From: Linyphia triangularis
Lineage: Eukaryota > Arthropoda > Arachnida > Araneae > Linyphiidae
Assembly: GCA_963978545.1 (NCBI GenBank)
Contig: OZ021731.1
Span: 57,523,242 to 57,587,241 of the forward strand
Direction: 5' to 3'
DNA: 64,000 bases
Part shown: positions 48,788 through 59,664 of the stretch, piece after piece
Numbering within the stretch: the stretch's first letter is position 1
How the letters are laid out: each line of letters opens with the position of its first letter
The notes under the pieces: generated by a model
Told to the model about the DNA's origin: nothing
Databases searched by the model: none
The model's input: the letters and a program-made list of their open reading frames with translations, nothing else
Position numbers and translations under genes: made by a program

Positions 48788-48795
48788 TTAAAAAA

Positions 48796-49320
48796 CTGCA
48801 CTTCCACGCATCCAGAGGTCAAACCAAAATCCTCTTCACGAAAAAAAAAAAACCTTTACTTCCACGCATACAGAGGTCAAACCAAAATCCTCTTCACGAA
48901 AAATTTTTTTACTTCTACGCATCCAGAGGTCAAACCAAAATCCTCTTCATGAATTACCGCAGCAGTCAGCGACCACCAGTGGAATCTACAAATAAAAGGA
49001 AAACTCATCAACCAGCGTCGTCATTATACAACTGCATAACACTCGCTTCGCCGAACAAGTCCCACTTCAGCCGTCAAGCAGAAGTTCAACGAAGCTAACA
49101 TCGTTATTCCACATAGCCAGCAAGAATACAGAATCCTGAGCCAACTCGAACCTGCAACCACAACACTGTCGCTTCGCCGAACAAGTCCCACTTCAGCCGT
49201 CAAGCAGAAGTTCTACGAAGTCAGCAAAGTTATTCCACATCGACCAACTTCAGCCGTCAAGCAGAAGTTCTACGAAGTCAGCAAAGTTATTCCACATCGA
49301 CCAACTACTACGAACCAGAA
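48796..49320 (+). repeat. Leader tandem repeats of the LTR element
   Basis: Two further families occupy the leader. Three copies of a ~60-bp unit with CAGAGGTCAAACCAAAATCC lie at 48800-48955. Three to four copies of a unit with CACTTCAGCCGTCAAGCAGA and AGCAAAGTTATTCCACATCG lie at about 49040-49310. A minor open frame (48685-49098) across them is not credible as a gene. Confidence 0.8.
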
Positions 49321-49428
49321 ACCAGAAGCAACGAGTACTCTTCGAAAGAGCAACAACATAAAACGGATACAGCTCCAAAAGCGAAGTAAAATCAAGAAAC
49401 GCAGGTAGGATCCATCTTATTATTAATT

Positions 49429-50601
49429 ATGTTTAGAAACATCAGAAAGCAAGATCTCGTATTTGTCGCCGCTGAGTTAGATATCGTTGTACCGGATGGT
49501 GCCACAATTCTAAAATTAAAAAACTTAATTGAAAAAAGTGAAATTTTCGTTGAAGATCCAGATTTCGTTAAAGATTTAATAACAACAGTTGTAGAGGAAA
49601 GAAAAACCCAAGAGGAGGATAGAAAAACCCAAGAGGCTAATGAAAAGCAAATCGAAAAAATTAAGCTTGAAAAACAAAAAGAAATCGAAAAAATTAAGAA
49701 TGAAATCGAAAATATTAAGCTTGAAAAGCAAAACGAAATCGAAAAAATTAAACTTGCACAGTTAGATGCTAAAATAAAACTAGCTCATTTAAAGAACAAA
49801 ATCCAAATTCCAGTAAATGCAGAACCCTCTGATATTATTTGTGCTAACTCAATAACACCAACTAATGTAAACGAAAGCATAAAAACACAAGATCCACTTC
49901 CGATTGGAAACCCATTCGAAATCCACACGGAAAAAAAATGCTATGTTGCTTTAAAAAAGGAGGAATATATCACTTTTCCTGCAGGAAGAAATAACGAAAT
50001 TTTAAATACTTCGCAAATCCTTCCGATTCCTGAAACGCAAAATGACACGTGTCAAGGTCATACAAAGGATAACCCAACGGAAAAGATAAGTTCTTCGTTG
50101 ATGGGGGCGGGGCCCAATGTCCCCATGAGAAAAGATGAAAGATCATTGGAAGATCTCGATGAAGTGTGTGTTGTAACAGAAGACTTAGAAAAAAGCCAAC
50201 CAGCAGAAGCACATGGTCCAGAATGTAAACAAATTGAAACACGTGGAGCATGGAAACAAACAGAAGAGAATTTTTTTCTGTTTACGATTGGGGATAGCGT
50301 GAGTTTAAGCGAAGCGGATTTCTTGCACATTAACGAAGATAATTTACGGAATACTGTTATGAATAAGGTCAAGATTTACAAACCAAAGAAAATGGAAAGT
50401 ACAAATTTTCAAATGAAGCTTTTCCTACCAGTTGAAACTCCAGTCTTCAAGCCAAAATACATCGATGGAATAATTTCCGAAACTACTTATGACTTATGCA
50501 ACTCACCGTCTGCTATTCAAAGATTTATGCAGATTGTTTTTCGTGAACTTTTAGTAGCTAAAATATTAATCTTTATGATGAAGTGCTGGGAAGACACTTA
50601 A
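49429..50601 (+). CDS. Gag-like protein of the LTR retrotransposon (390 aa)
   Basis: The product would form or join the retrotransposon capsid. It starts MFRNIRKQDLVFVAAELDIV, a short SAP-like N-terminal helix pair (residues 1-45) of a type I associate with spider Ty3/gypsy Gag proteins. A strong Lys/Glu/Ile coiled coil follows at about residues 60-125, made of repeated EKIKLEKQ units. The rest is acidic and low complexity, ending ELLVAKILIFMMKCWEDT. I see no CCHC zinc knuckle and no protease motif, so it is a shortened Gag, not Gag-Pol. The ATG is the first in the unit after the leader repeats and the frame is intact, consistent with recent activity. Family placement is inference; there is no downstream pol. 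Confidence 0.8.
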   Translation: MFRNIRKQDLVFVAAELDIVVPDGATILKLKNLIEKSEIFVEDPDFVKDLITTVVEERKTQEEDRKTQEANEKQIEKIKLEKQKEIEKIKNEIENIKLEKQNEIEKIKLAQLDAKIKLAHLKNKIQIPVNAEPSDIICANSITPTNVNESIKTQDPLPIGNPFEIHTEKKCYVALKKEEYITFPAGRNNEILNTSQILPIPETQNDTCQGHTKDNPTEKISSSLMGAGPNVPMRKDERSLEDLDEVCVVTEDLEKSQPAEAHGPECKQIETRGAWKQTEENFFLFTIGDSVSLSEADFLHINEDNLRNTVMNKVKIYKPKKMESTNFQMKLFLPVETPVFKPKYIDGIISETTYDLCNSPSAIQRFMQIVFRELLVAKILIFMMKCWEDT

Positions 50602-50855
50602 GTTTCTTCAATTTTCTTTTACAAGAACTTTTTACAGAAGAGATTTTTTTTCTTCTTTTTATGAACTTTTGAAAGGAGAGACTTTTTTTTCCATCACACA
50701 AACTTTTTAAAGAAGATACTTTTTTTTTCTTTTTATGGACTTTTGAAAGAAGATTTTTTTTTTCTTTCACACAAACTTTTTAAAGAGAGACTTTTTTTTC
50801 CCTTTCTACAAACTTTTCATGGTGCAAGAACTTTTTAAACAGACTTTAAATTTTT
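50602..50855 (+). repeat. T-rich tandem repeats in the 3' region of the LTR element
   Basis: About five imperfect ~45-bp units containing AACTTTTTAAAGAAGAGACT or ATGGACTTTTGAAAGAAGA followed by T runs. On the minus strand they give an artefactual Lys/Ser-rich frame (50573-50770). Confidence 0.75.
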
Positions 50856-50991
50856 AAGAACTACACATTGTGATCTTCAAGACATTAATGTTGTTTAAAT
50901 TTTATTATTGTGCTGTATTTTTCAATATTTTTATTTACATGTTTAGTATATATCAATGAGTCGGCGGTCCTCCTCAATCAAGATGGCCGAG

Positions 50992-51208
50992 TGTTATCCC
51001 CAGTGTGATGTAGAGGGCGCTGCTAATGTAATCCCCTAGCGGCGACTTCGTCGCCAGAGAGAGAGAATGATCGGAGGAGTGGAGGTGAACGGACGTGGAA
51101 GTCGCCGCTCCTAGTTTGGGTTTAAGAACCTATTTCTATCTAATGCACGAATAAACCTGCTGTCCATTTAATTGGCCTCTTTCACTTTTACCCCTTCATC
51201 ATACAACA
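50992..51208 (+). repeat. 3' LTR
   Basis: Reads identical to 48456-48672 over 217 bp and is followed by the target duplication TTTA. The flank beyond it, TTTATTGTTATCCCATTTT, by chance resembles the LTR start. Confidence 0.92.
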
Positions 51209-51212
51209 TTTA

Positions 51213-51830
51213 TTGTTATCCCATTTTGCTAAATATTGATACTTTCTTTGTTATTCCAATCAATTATTGTTATTCCATTTTGCAAAACTGTGAGATAAAT
51301 CTTAAAAATACATAATAACAAAGGACTTTGGGAGAAAATCGTAACATTTTACAAAACATTTAACGTACAATTATAGAATTATCTGTAATTAAGATATCTG
51401 GTATTCTTTTGAAAGAGGACTTTTTTATTTTAGTTATTGGATATTTTTATTAGTAAGATTGCCAGACATCTCGATTGTAAAAGCAAGTACAACCGTCCAA
51501 GTAAATTTCCATTCTGTTATGGTCATTCTAAATCTACTTAGAAATATCAGGAGTAGTACCATTAATTTTATGTTTAATTTATGAAAAGGGCAGCATTGGA
51601 TTCTGGGAAAAACATTTTATTAAGCTTTTCTACACTTTGGCAATCCTACGTAATGTTTTCTTACAATACAGAATAGGGTGACCAGACTAAAAGTATCAAA
51701 AGTAATATCTTATTATTACGGAACTACCTATTTTAGAATATATAATCTGTTTCTCCGTGGATTGGAAAGTCCTCTGATATTTTTTGTACAAAAAAGGGAT
51801 ACACACCTAAAGTCAATGTGTGGTTAGGTT
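51213..51830. other. Intergenic stretch
   Basis: No gene, RNA or bounded repeat seen. Confidence 0.4.
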
Positions 51831-51838
51831 GGTTGGTT

Positions 51839-52014
51839 GGTTTCACTCTCAACGACCTATTTTTATGCACAATGACGGCTAATCAGGTCGGGACCTTCAG
51901 CTTAACTTGGATTCCGAACCACAACGAACATCCATGCCTAACCCGGGATTCGAACCCCGCACCTTTGGCATGCAAGGCCAGAACGCTAACCCCACAGCCA
52001 TCAGATGGGCTGTT
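51839..52014 (-). mobile_element. tRNA-derived SINE, family S2
   Basis: On the minus strand the head reads AACAGCCCATCTGATGGCTG then TGGGGTTAGCGTTCTGG (A-box region) and GGGTTCGAATCCCGGG (B box), then a body ending in CCAACCAACC repeats. An 8-bp duplication TGGTTAGG flanks it (51831-51838 and 52015-52022). The old fragment at 5578-5662 belongs to the same family. Confidence 0.85.
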
Positions 52015-52022
52015 TGGTTAGG

Positions 52023-53079
52023 AATGCCCGTAAATGACATCATTGATCCATTTTCCTTCGCACTATTACGTGGGACGCTTATTTTGGGATTCGTTAAATC
52101 CGTTGCGTATAAACAAAAAATGAAACTGCGAATGAGTTGAAGAAGCATATTATTCAAGCAATTCTCCTATTAGCTTTTGAAATGCTACAACAGTAGGAGA
52201 GAACTGGATTACCGATTAGAAGTTTGTCGTGCTACAAAAGGTGTGTACGTTGAAATCTATTGATATTAAAACTTGGTCAGATGTTCTTACTATTACATTT
52301 TTTTTTCTTTTTCTTTTTTCTATTTTAATGGGTAGTTCTATAAAAATAGGCCATAACTTTGGATACTTTTAGTTTGGGCCCCCTGTATTTTAGGAAAAAG
52401 CTTGTCTAGCTGATCTCGAGATTAAAATCTTAAAGCGTACTTCAGGATCAAAAAAACTACTAAATCAAGAATATAGATTATAAATCGCTGCGGGTATCAT
52501 CAAAATCTTCTACTGGCTTACACTTAAACAAACATACCTCCTCTTTTTAAACCAGAAACCTAGACAGTAAGTACCTCAAACAAAAATAATAATTCAATGG
52601 TAATGAAATACAACGGGTTTTTCCTGTTGTTAATAGGAATGGAAAAATTCCCTTTGGAAGCGATCATAAAGGAAGGAAAGAAAGTAGAACGACACCGCTA
52701 ACGAATGAACGATTGCAAAACGATACCGCAAACTAGATTACGTTTCGAGTTCTAAAAGAACATGAGAAATAATTCGATTTAGAAAACAATAAAGAAGCTC
52801 TAGAATCTGTTTCTTTAGACTTAAGACAATAAAGGAAAATATTAATAGGCTTGCACTCTTTGCGTTCAGATCAGAACGTGACATCGTATATGTATAATGA
52901 TGCTGCACACAGGAATGCTTTCGAATGAAGTGAAAGAATCGAAGAAAAAAATCGATATCGATTTTTTGACCTCAAATGATAATATTTTCATTATCTATAC
53001 TGCATATCGGGTAATTGAAAAAGAAAATAGAAGTCTCAAATCACTTTAAGTTAGAAAACAATTGAACAGTTTCTTTAGA
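52023..53079. other. Intergenic stretch
   Basis: No gene or element recognised. Confidence 0.4.
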
Positions 53080-53082
53080 ATT

Positions 53083-53330
53083 GAGGACTAGAAATGTAAA
53101 ATGACCTAAGTCCAAAAAAGAAAAATTTTCAGGAGTGCCGAAAAGTGAAAAGCAATCGCATTGGTACTTAAGGCTATGACTAAGAAACAGATTGAATTTG
53201 AACTATTGCTAATGGAATTCGCACTTTGGGCATTCTCCACTTTGTTTAGCTTGGTCTTGAGGAAATTTTTCCGTTAAAAAAGATTTTCGATTTTTTTGGT
53301 ACTTATGTCGTTTTCCATTTCTAGTCCTCA
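53083..53330. mobile_element. Small foldback MITE
   Basis: Left AATTGAGGACTAGAAATG and right CATTTCTAGTCCTCAATT are perfect 18-bp inverted repeats; weaker pairing extends inward about 60 bp through ACTTAGG/CTTATGTCG-type sequence. No clear target duplication. Confidence 0.7.
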
Positions 53331-53432
53331 ATTAATATCAGCTTAAAAGAGAAATATCGCAAAGAAACACACTAAGATAAATTTTTCCCCCACTAGGAAA
53401 TTTAAAATTACATTAGAACTTAACTTATATGG

Positions 53433-53611
53433 TTGGTTGTATTCAGATTATCTGGCGCCGTCAGCAACACGAGGGCTATAATGCGCCGAAACATTTCGTC
53501 ATTAGACAAGCCAACATACATTTACAAACACCCATGCCAACACGGGACTCGAACCCGCAACCTCGCGGTCTAGAAGCCAGCACGCTAACCACTATACCGT
53601 TTGGTCGGCTT
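53433..53611 (-). mobile_element. tRNA-derived SINE, family S1, copy 2
   Basis: On the minus strand: GCCGACCAAACGGTATAGTG, TTAGCGTGCTGGCTTCTAG, then B box GGGTTCGAGTCCCGTG, a body nearly identical to 35446-35627, and a CAACC tail. A 10-bp duplication ACTTATATGG flanks it (53423-53432 and 53612-53621). The tRNA-like head is better preserved than in copy 1. Confidence 0.88.
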
Positions 53612-53957
53612 ACTTATATGGAATAATAAGTGTTGTAGGCTATTTGGATTAAAAAAAAGTCTGGATAAATATGGATAAAGAGTCTGTATTATATATAGAT
53701 ATTGTATTAAATATTCTCTAAATCTATGACGAACTATGAAATATAAGTTGCAATTAAAAAAAAAAAACTTTCAAGATAAGTTTAACCATGTATATTATTT
53801 AAAATGAAGAGACTAAAGGACAAAGAACCCTTTATTGGCTTCTTCCTGAAGGACTTCGTTGCATTTTTTTGAACAACAAATAGTTGTTAACCAAGTTTTG
53901 TTTAAACTCGTGTATCTCGTAAATAATATGGACAACTTTAGTATTGATGAATGTATG

Positions 53958-54030
53958 TATCTCAGGTAACACAACGGTATTGGCCAATATCGGAAACAGG
54001 GGTTCTGGAAAGATTGTCCATTCCCTCAGA
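53958..54030 (+). repeat. tRNA-like repeat, copy 2
   Basis: CTCAGGTAACACAACGGTAT, TGGCCAATATCGGAAACAGG and GGTTCTGGAAAGATTG align with 30580-30645. B-box-like GGTTCTGG is imperfect. Confidence 0.4.
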
Positions 54031-54326
54031 CTATTACTCCTTAATACATATGCATGCAGCTTAAACATGTTTAAAAATTAGTGTCATGATTTTTAGATCT
54101 TAATTATGATTTACATAAAATCAAACGTATTTTTTATTATGCTCTATTCAATCACGGGAAAAATTTTAAGGTATACACATTGAATTGCTGAATGTTAAAA
54201 TTTAAGTTACAATTTCTACGACAGAGGTAGTTTTGGACAAACAACCGTACAAATCCAATACAAATCACCGTAATTTTTTCTCTTTAATTATTAAATTATA
54301 ATTATTCAAGATCCTTTGTTTTTTAC

Positions 54327-54586
54327 TTTCAATTACCCATATGTACATAGGGAAATGAAAGTATAGCATAAGGTCAAAAAAAAAAAAAAATTTCTAAAAA
54401 ACATGTGTGTGTGTGTGTCTGTGGTCAGCATAACTCCCGAACAAATTGACCTACGATGTTCAAATTTGGTATGAGGGTTAGTGGCGGCCATAGGACCTAT
54501 CATTAAGGTTTTCGTCAAGCGCATAAGGTAGCTTCCATTGAAAAAAATCATGTTTTTCAATGATTGCAAAAAACGGCCATTTAGGC

Positions 54587-54624
<38 letters not shown>

Positions 54625-54765
54625 TAGACTCATACAAGAATTATCGCCAAACTGTCCATTTATTCGAAATGAAGGATGAAAATATACAAACAGTAAATGA
54701 CACAAATCCACGTCAGTATTATAGTGTAATTGAAAGTTGTGCGATGTTCCACACCCTTAGTTTAG
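54327..54765 (+). repeat. Dispersed repeat family R1, copy C
   Basis: Starts TTTCAATTACCCATATGTAC, has GGTCAGCATAACTCCCGAAC, a T35 tract (54589-54623), GACTCATACAAGAATTATCG and ends TTCCACACCCTTAGTTT. Relative to copy A it has internal deletions. Confidence 0.75.
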
Positions 54766-55585
54766 CAATGATTAAAATTTATTGAACTAATTAGATAAAT
54801 TGACTTAAAAATTTTTAGAATAAATTTTCTTCTTAGCTTCCGGATAGTCTTTTTCTTTAGGGGGCAAATAAAATAATATTAATAAAATATGCACAATAGT
54901 TCGGTCTTATTATTTCCGGATAGAATGCATAATATTTTCGAAAATACAAGCTAATATCTTTGGTAAATTCCTAGTTCATGTTTATGGGTTGGCGCATTTG
55001 TGAAAAGTTGGCGACAAAGCCAGAATGTCGCCAATTCGGAATTCCAATATGAAAAATTGAGAAACGAACCAACTCCATGATTTGTAGTATAGGAAGGTTG
55101 AAGCCAAAGCGCGTCAATAAAAAAAATGGGGTTGCCAAATTTAGAACTGTATCGCCTACAAAACAGCGCCAAATCGGCTTGGCGATATTTTAATGTCAAC
55201 TAGGAATAGACCATATCTTTATCTATCATAAAACAGTCACATGGAGAATATGCAACAAGCGTTTAAACAAATCACTACTAATGTTAGAGCCGATAAATAA
55301 TTGGCATCTAAACCAACTTCCTTTCGCTAAGTGGTCACAACAGTGAGCCTCCACCGCACCTGTTATCCTTCGGCTCTCACAAAGAGCGAGTTCATTTTAA
55401 TCTCATATTCACTTTCGACACCGGACGTTCCAATTTTTTACAGCTAACGCCACAGTTAAACGCCCCAAAAAAATGTAACAATCTTTTCCAAACCTCTTGC
55501 TTGAATAATACTTTCCATTGTTCGCATTGAGCAAGATTAAAGACTCGGTTGATATGGGTTAAAGAGGAATGTACTGTTCGAGAAC
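54766..55585. other. Intergenic stretch
   Basis: No gene. Short inverted motifs ATTCCTAGTT (54967-54976) and AACTAGGAAT (55198-55207) with TTGGCGA-type repeats between them could mark a small decayed element, but I see no target duplication. Confidence 0.3.
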
Positions 55586-55587
55586 AC

Positions 55588-55728
55588 GTGCGCAAACGAT
55601 AAATTCTACCGCCATATTCAGAATAAATAAATTTAAAATCGGATTCAATAATGGCCACGTTCGCAAACAATAAATTCCACCGCCATATTCCGTATAAATG
55701 AATTTAAAATCAGATTCAATAATGGCAA
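55588..55728 (+). repeat. Tandem duplication, two ~70-bp units
   Basis: GCAAACGATAAATTCTACCG and GGATTCAATAATGGCCACGT recur as GCAAACAATAAATTCCACCG and AGATTCAATAATGGCA. Confidence 0.8.
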
Positions 55729-55944
55729 TAAAGCATTTAAAAACAAAATACGGAATTTATGCTTCGCAGTGTTCTTCGGAAAGAGGAAGTATAATTACTA
55801 TTATAAACAGTTGTTATGCATGAAGACGTCGCAAGCGCAATGTGTGATGGGAAAACATGAAATACGCATTTGTGATTGGCTTCTGCATTCCAAATGACGT
55901 TGTGCATAATAGACGTCGTGAATTCATTTGATAACTTTCCTTTT

Positions 55945-56579
55945 AGTCCGAGAGGCGACTGCAAGTATAGGTACCCCATCGAACATCAGTCTAAAATTTT
56001 TTATAGAATGTAGAGAAAAGTGAGTAGATTACGAATCCACCGTTGTAAAAATGGCCGAAACTGGTCAAAAATCGACTTTGAATATGTTGAACTAAGTCCG
56101 ATTGCCAAATACGCCATAGCTTGCCAAATAATGAGCATTCTTTTTTATTTGGTAACCCATCGCTCTTTAATTTTCAATTAATTAGGTTACAGACGATGTT
56201 TGGCGACGGATTACTTGCATCTATAAGAAGTGAGCCAAGTTGGCAATGAATAGTACTTAACTGATGTCGCCAATTTGACTTACTTTTATAATACAAGTTT
56301 TCATAACCGGAGATCAGAAATCGTTTGCGCTTTTTCTGATTGAAAATCAAAGTGTGGTTTATTACCAAATGAAAAAGCCTGTTCACTTTTTTGCAGGTTA
56401 TAACATATTTGACAATCGGATTTAGTTCATTCAAAGTCAGTTTTTAACCATTTTCGGCCATTTTTGCCACGGCAGACCAATGGATTCGTAATCTACGCAA
56501 TTTTTCCACATTCTATATAAAAAAAAAAATCAGAATGATGTTCGATGGAGTGCCTAAACTTGCAGTCGCCTATCGAACT
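55945..56579. mobile_element. Long foldback element
   Basis: Arms of roughly 235 bp (55945-56180 and 56340-56579) are reverse complements with mismatches: AGGCGACTGCAAGT, CCATCGAACATCA, GTAGATTACGAATCCA, AAAATGGCCGAAA and GACTTTGAAT on the left recur inverted on the right. The loop has TTGGCGACGG and TGGCGACATC-like motifs. No transposase or clear target duplication. Confidence 0.8.
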
Positions 56580-56989
56580 ATAAGTTAAGTTATATATATA
56601 TATATATATTTTTGTATTTCTGTAGCTTAGTTGCCCAAAAATCGAAATATAAAAAATAAAATATCAAGTAATACTTTATAATTTTTTTTTTTGTATTTTA
56701 TGTAGTTTACTCTGATGGATTATTTTAAATTCTATCATTTTAAAATGTTTGTAAGTGGTAAATGTTTTTCTTACTCTTTTCCTCCATCAAATAAACATTT
56801 CAGTCATTGTAAGCTTAAACAACGTTGCAACAGCAGACAAAAGGGAGATAGTGATTTTGTTTTGACGATGGTATCTCTTTGCTAGATAAGCAAAGTAATT
56901 GTCATCACTGGACTGTCAAATAGAAAAACATAGTAATGATTTCACAAAGAAAAATAAGTTTTCTGTCAAATTCACTGGATAAAAAAGCC

Positions 56990-57715
56990 GAACTTTGGGA
57001 AAATAAAATGCAATTCATACCGATTGCCTTGAATAAAAAAAATCCAAAATAAATAAATAAATCCAAAATAAATGTAAATAAACAAAAACCTCACTATCAA
57101 TTCCTTCTAACAAGACGTTGATCGGAGTGTTTTTTTTTTTCTTCTGCCAAAATTTAAGGTTGTCGCATTCAGCAGCATACCATTGTTCGAAATTATTACT
57201 TATTTAAATGTGAAAACAAAGAACATGAAACGATAAAAAAGAAAGGAATTTCTTCACTCCCAACGACTCGTATACCGATTTCTGTGATTTGTGCAAAGTT
57301 ATCTATTTGAAAGGATAACATGGATAGCTTTAAAAAAAAAAAAAGAAAAAAAAAAAAAAAACAGACTTGGGGAAAATACTCAATTCATTCAAATTACCTT
57401 GAATATAAAGCAAAAATCAAAAATGTAAATAAACAAAAATCTCGTAAGTTAATCCATCAACTCCTTGTAACACAGTGTTGTTTGGAGTACTTTTTTTTTA
57501 AATTTTTTATTTTCATCTGCCAAAATTTAAGGTTGTCACATTTAGCTACATACCATTGTTCGAAATTATTACTCATTTAAATATAAAAACAAAGCATATG
57601 AAAGGATAAAAAAAAAATGGAATTTCTTCACTCCAACAATTCGAATCCTGGTTTCCGTGCATTGTGCAATGTTATCCATTTGAAAGACTTCACTAACCAC
57701 AAGTAAAAAAAATAT
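56990..57715 (+). repeat. Tandem duplication of a ~365-bp unit
   Basis: Units at about 56990-57350 and 57363-57715 share ACTTTGGGGAAAAT-type starts, TGTAAATAAACAAAAA, CTGCCAAAATTTAAGGTTGT, CATACCATTGTTCGAAATTA and GGAATTTCTTCACTCC. Divergence is moderate, with poly(A/T) length differences. Confidence 0.8.
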
Positions 57716-58262
57716 ATATATAATATTAAATGCTACTTACGCAAAGGAAACTGAAGACATGGTCCTGCCTCTATCCCTCATATTATTTTTATTATTTTAA
57801 GTGGAAGTGACTCATTCCATCGTACGATGGGTCTTGGACAATTTAAGTCGTTTCACAATGGGATTGTAGAAGTAGTTGATGAAACATCTTGAAAATTCGC
57901 TACTTGTTCTTGGTTCTTATTTTATTTATAATAGTATAATTTCTCTGTAATTTTATTTTTATCCGCCATTGTTTTGAGGATTTTACTCATGCTGTCTATG
58001 TTTCCGCTTCGTGTTTTGGAAATGTTCGTAGAAATAAGCGGAAGTCTTAAGGCAAGACTCATTCTACAGTCTGCCATCAAAATGTGCCGTGCAAGAAAAA
58101 TTTTGATAGTTAGAATTTAAATTTAATTCATCGTTTTTCCAAGAATTGAACTTATACATGACAACGTCACAATCAACTATGAGCCCGGGGAAATGAAATA
58201 CTCATTACCATTGGCTAATAGAGTGTAAGAATTTGAATTAGTTTTTAATACTATGCAGTAAT
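57716..58262. other. Intergenic stretch
   Basis: No gene or element seen. Confidence 0.4.
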
Positions 58263-58270
58263 GTGATTGG

Positions 58271-58945
58271 CAGGGGCGTACTGGCCATAGGGTTGTTCGG
58301 TGCAGTCACCGGGCCGGTCAGTGTCTCTAAAAAATGGGCGGATGCGGTATGAAAGTTAGTATTTTTTTTTTCGGTTTTTCTTTTCAATATAAAGTAGGTG
58401 TTTTCCTTAACTTTTTTGAAAAAACCCCAATGCATTCAATTTTATATTTAAAAAATAGATGCACTAAGATTTATATGTTATAGTATTACGAATTTTTGCT
58501 TATTTTATAACTTTTATGGTAAAATATATATTACCATTTCGGATGTAATTTTCCAATAACCTGGGCATCCTTTAGTTTGTAGTTAAATTTTTTTATTTTA
58601 GTTTTTGCAACAAACAATAAATGCTTTATAGAAACCAAGTTCACTCAAAGAAGTTATAAATAGTAGAGAAAATATTATGTAATTAAACCAATTATTAAAA
58701 CAGTTCAATTATTAAAACTTTAAAATTATTGAAAACTATAATAAAACTAATTATTGAAAATAATTATTAAATATGAATATTTAAATTATAAAATATACTG
58801 ATTATTAGATTTAGTTAATTGTTGGAATTATTTTATTATTAACTATAATTACTAACATTTGATTAATGTCTATATTGAAAATTTGGGCCGGCATAAATCT
58901 AAAATTTACCGGGCCGCTTTTGCGTCCCAGTACAGTACGCCCCTG
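58271..58945. mobile_element. hAT-type MITE, CAGGGGCGTACTG ends
   Basis: Ends CAGGGGCGTACTGGCC and CAGTACGCCCCTG are inverted, with subterminal CACCGGGCCGG / CCGGGCCGC. A perfect 8-bp duplication GTGATTGG flanks it (58263-58270 and 58946-58953). 675 bp, AT-rich interior, no transposase. Confidence 0.93.
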
Positions 58946-58953
58946 GTGATTGG

Positions 58954-59640
58954 TCACGATGTAAGTATATCTGTTCCGTTTCGGTGAAAAAAAGTGTAAA
59001 GATGTGAATGGAATAAATGGGCTTTGCTGAAATGGGTCATTCCATGTCAAATCAACGCAAAAAAGTGACATTTTCAACCCGACCTCTTCAGAATTTAATA
59101 AAATTTTGCTCACTTGTTGGGTTTATAGAGAAAAGAAAAAATGGCCAATATTACGTTTGAATATCTTTTGGTTTCTGAAATGCGAAGCTTCAAAAATAGG
59201 CCACAAGGTCAACATTTCGCATTTCTTGCTTTATATATTTGGTTATAATTTTGTCCCTAATTATCATAAAACATTGATTTTGGTGTCAAAAAAAAGATAA
59301 AGATTTGATCTTTCTAATGATGTATTATTTATGGATATTTTTTTAAATTTTCATTTTAAGATCAGACGATTTGACTTTTGACCTTGAATATCTCAAAAAA
59401 AGGGTATTTTTATTTTTTTTCAAAAAAATATATGTTATTCTTACATTAATTTTCTACACAAATACGTTAGTTTCATTATGGGACCGCAATGGGATGCCAA
59501 AATATAAATTCAAATGTGAACTCTTGTCTTTAATTCCACGCAATAATCGTCTTTGAGTGCGAACTGAAGAATCTCATATTCGCATATCCTAATACAATCG
59601 AATATACAGGAGTAGTTAGAAAAGGACAGTCCGAAGCCAG
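58954..59640. other. Intergenic stretch
   Basis: No gene or element seen. Confidence 0.4.
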
Positions 59641-59664
59641 GGCGCAATGCGCAAGGGACGGGGG

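Larger units (their letters stand above)
48456..51208 (+). mobile_element. Complete non-autonomous LTR retrotransposon (gag only)
   Basis: Two 217-bp LTRs (48456-48672 and 50992-51208) read as identical, start TGTTATCCCC and end ATACAACA, and are flanked by a 4-bp duplication TTTA (48452-48455 and 51209-51212), as for Ty3/gypsy-type elements. The primer site directly after the 5' LTR, TGGGGGCTCG, matches the complement of a tRNA-Pro 3' end for 10 nt. One ORF (49429-50601) is present; I see no protease, reverse transcriptase, RNase H or integrase. No clear polypurine tract precedes the 3' LTR; the last bases are CAAGATGGCCGAG. Identical LTRs imply very recent insertion. Its proteins for reverse transcription must come from elsewhere. 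Confidence 0.93.
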
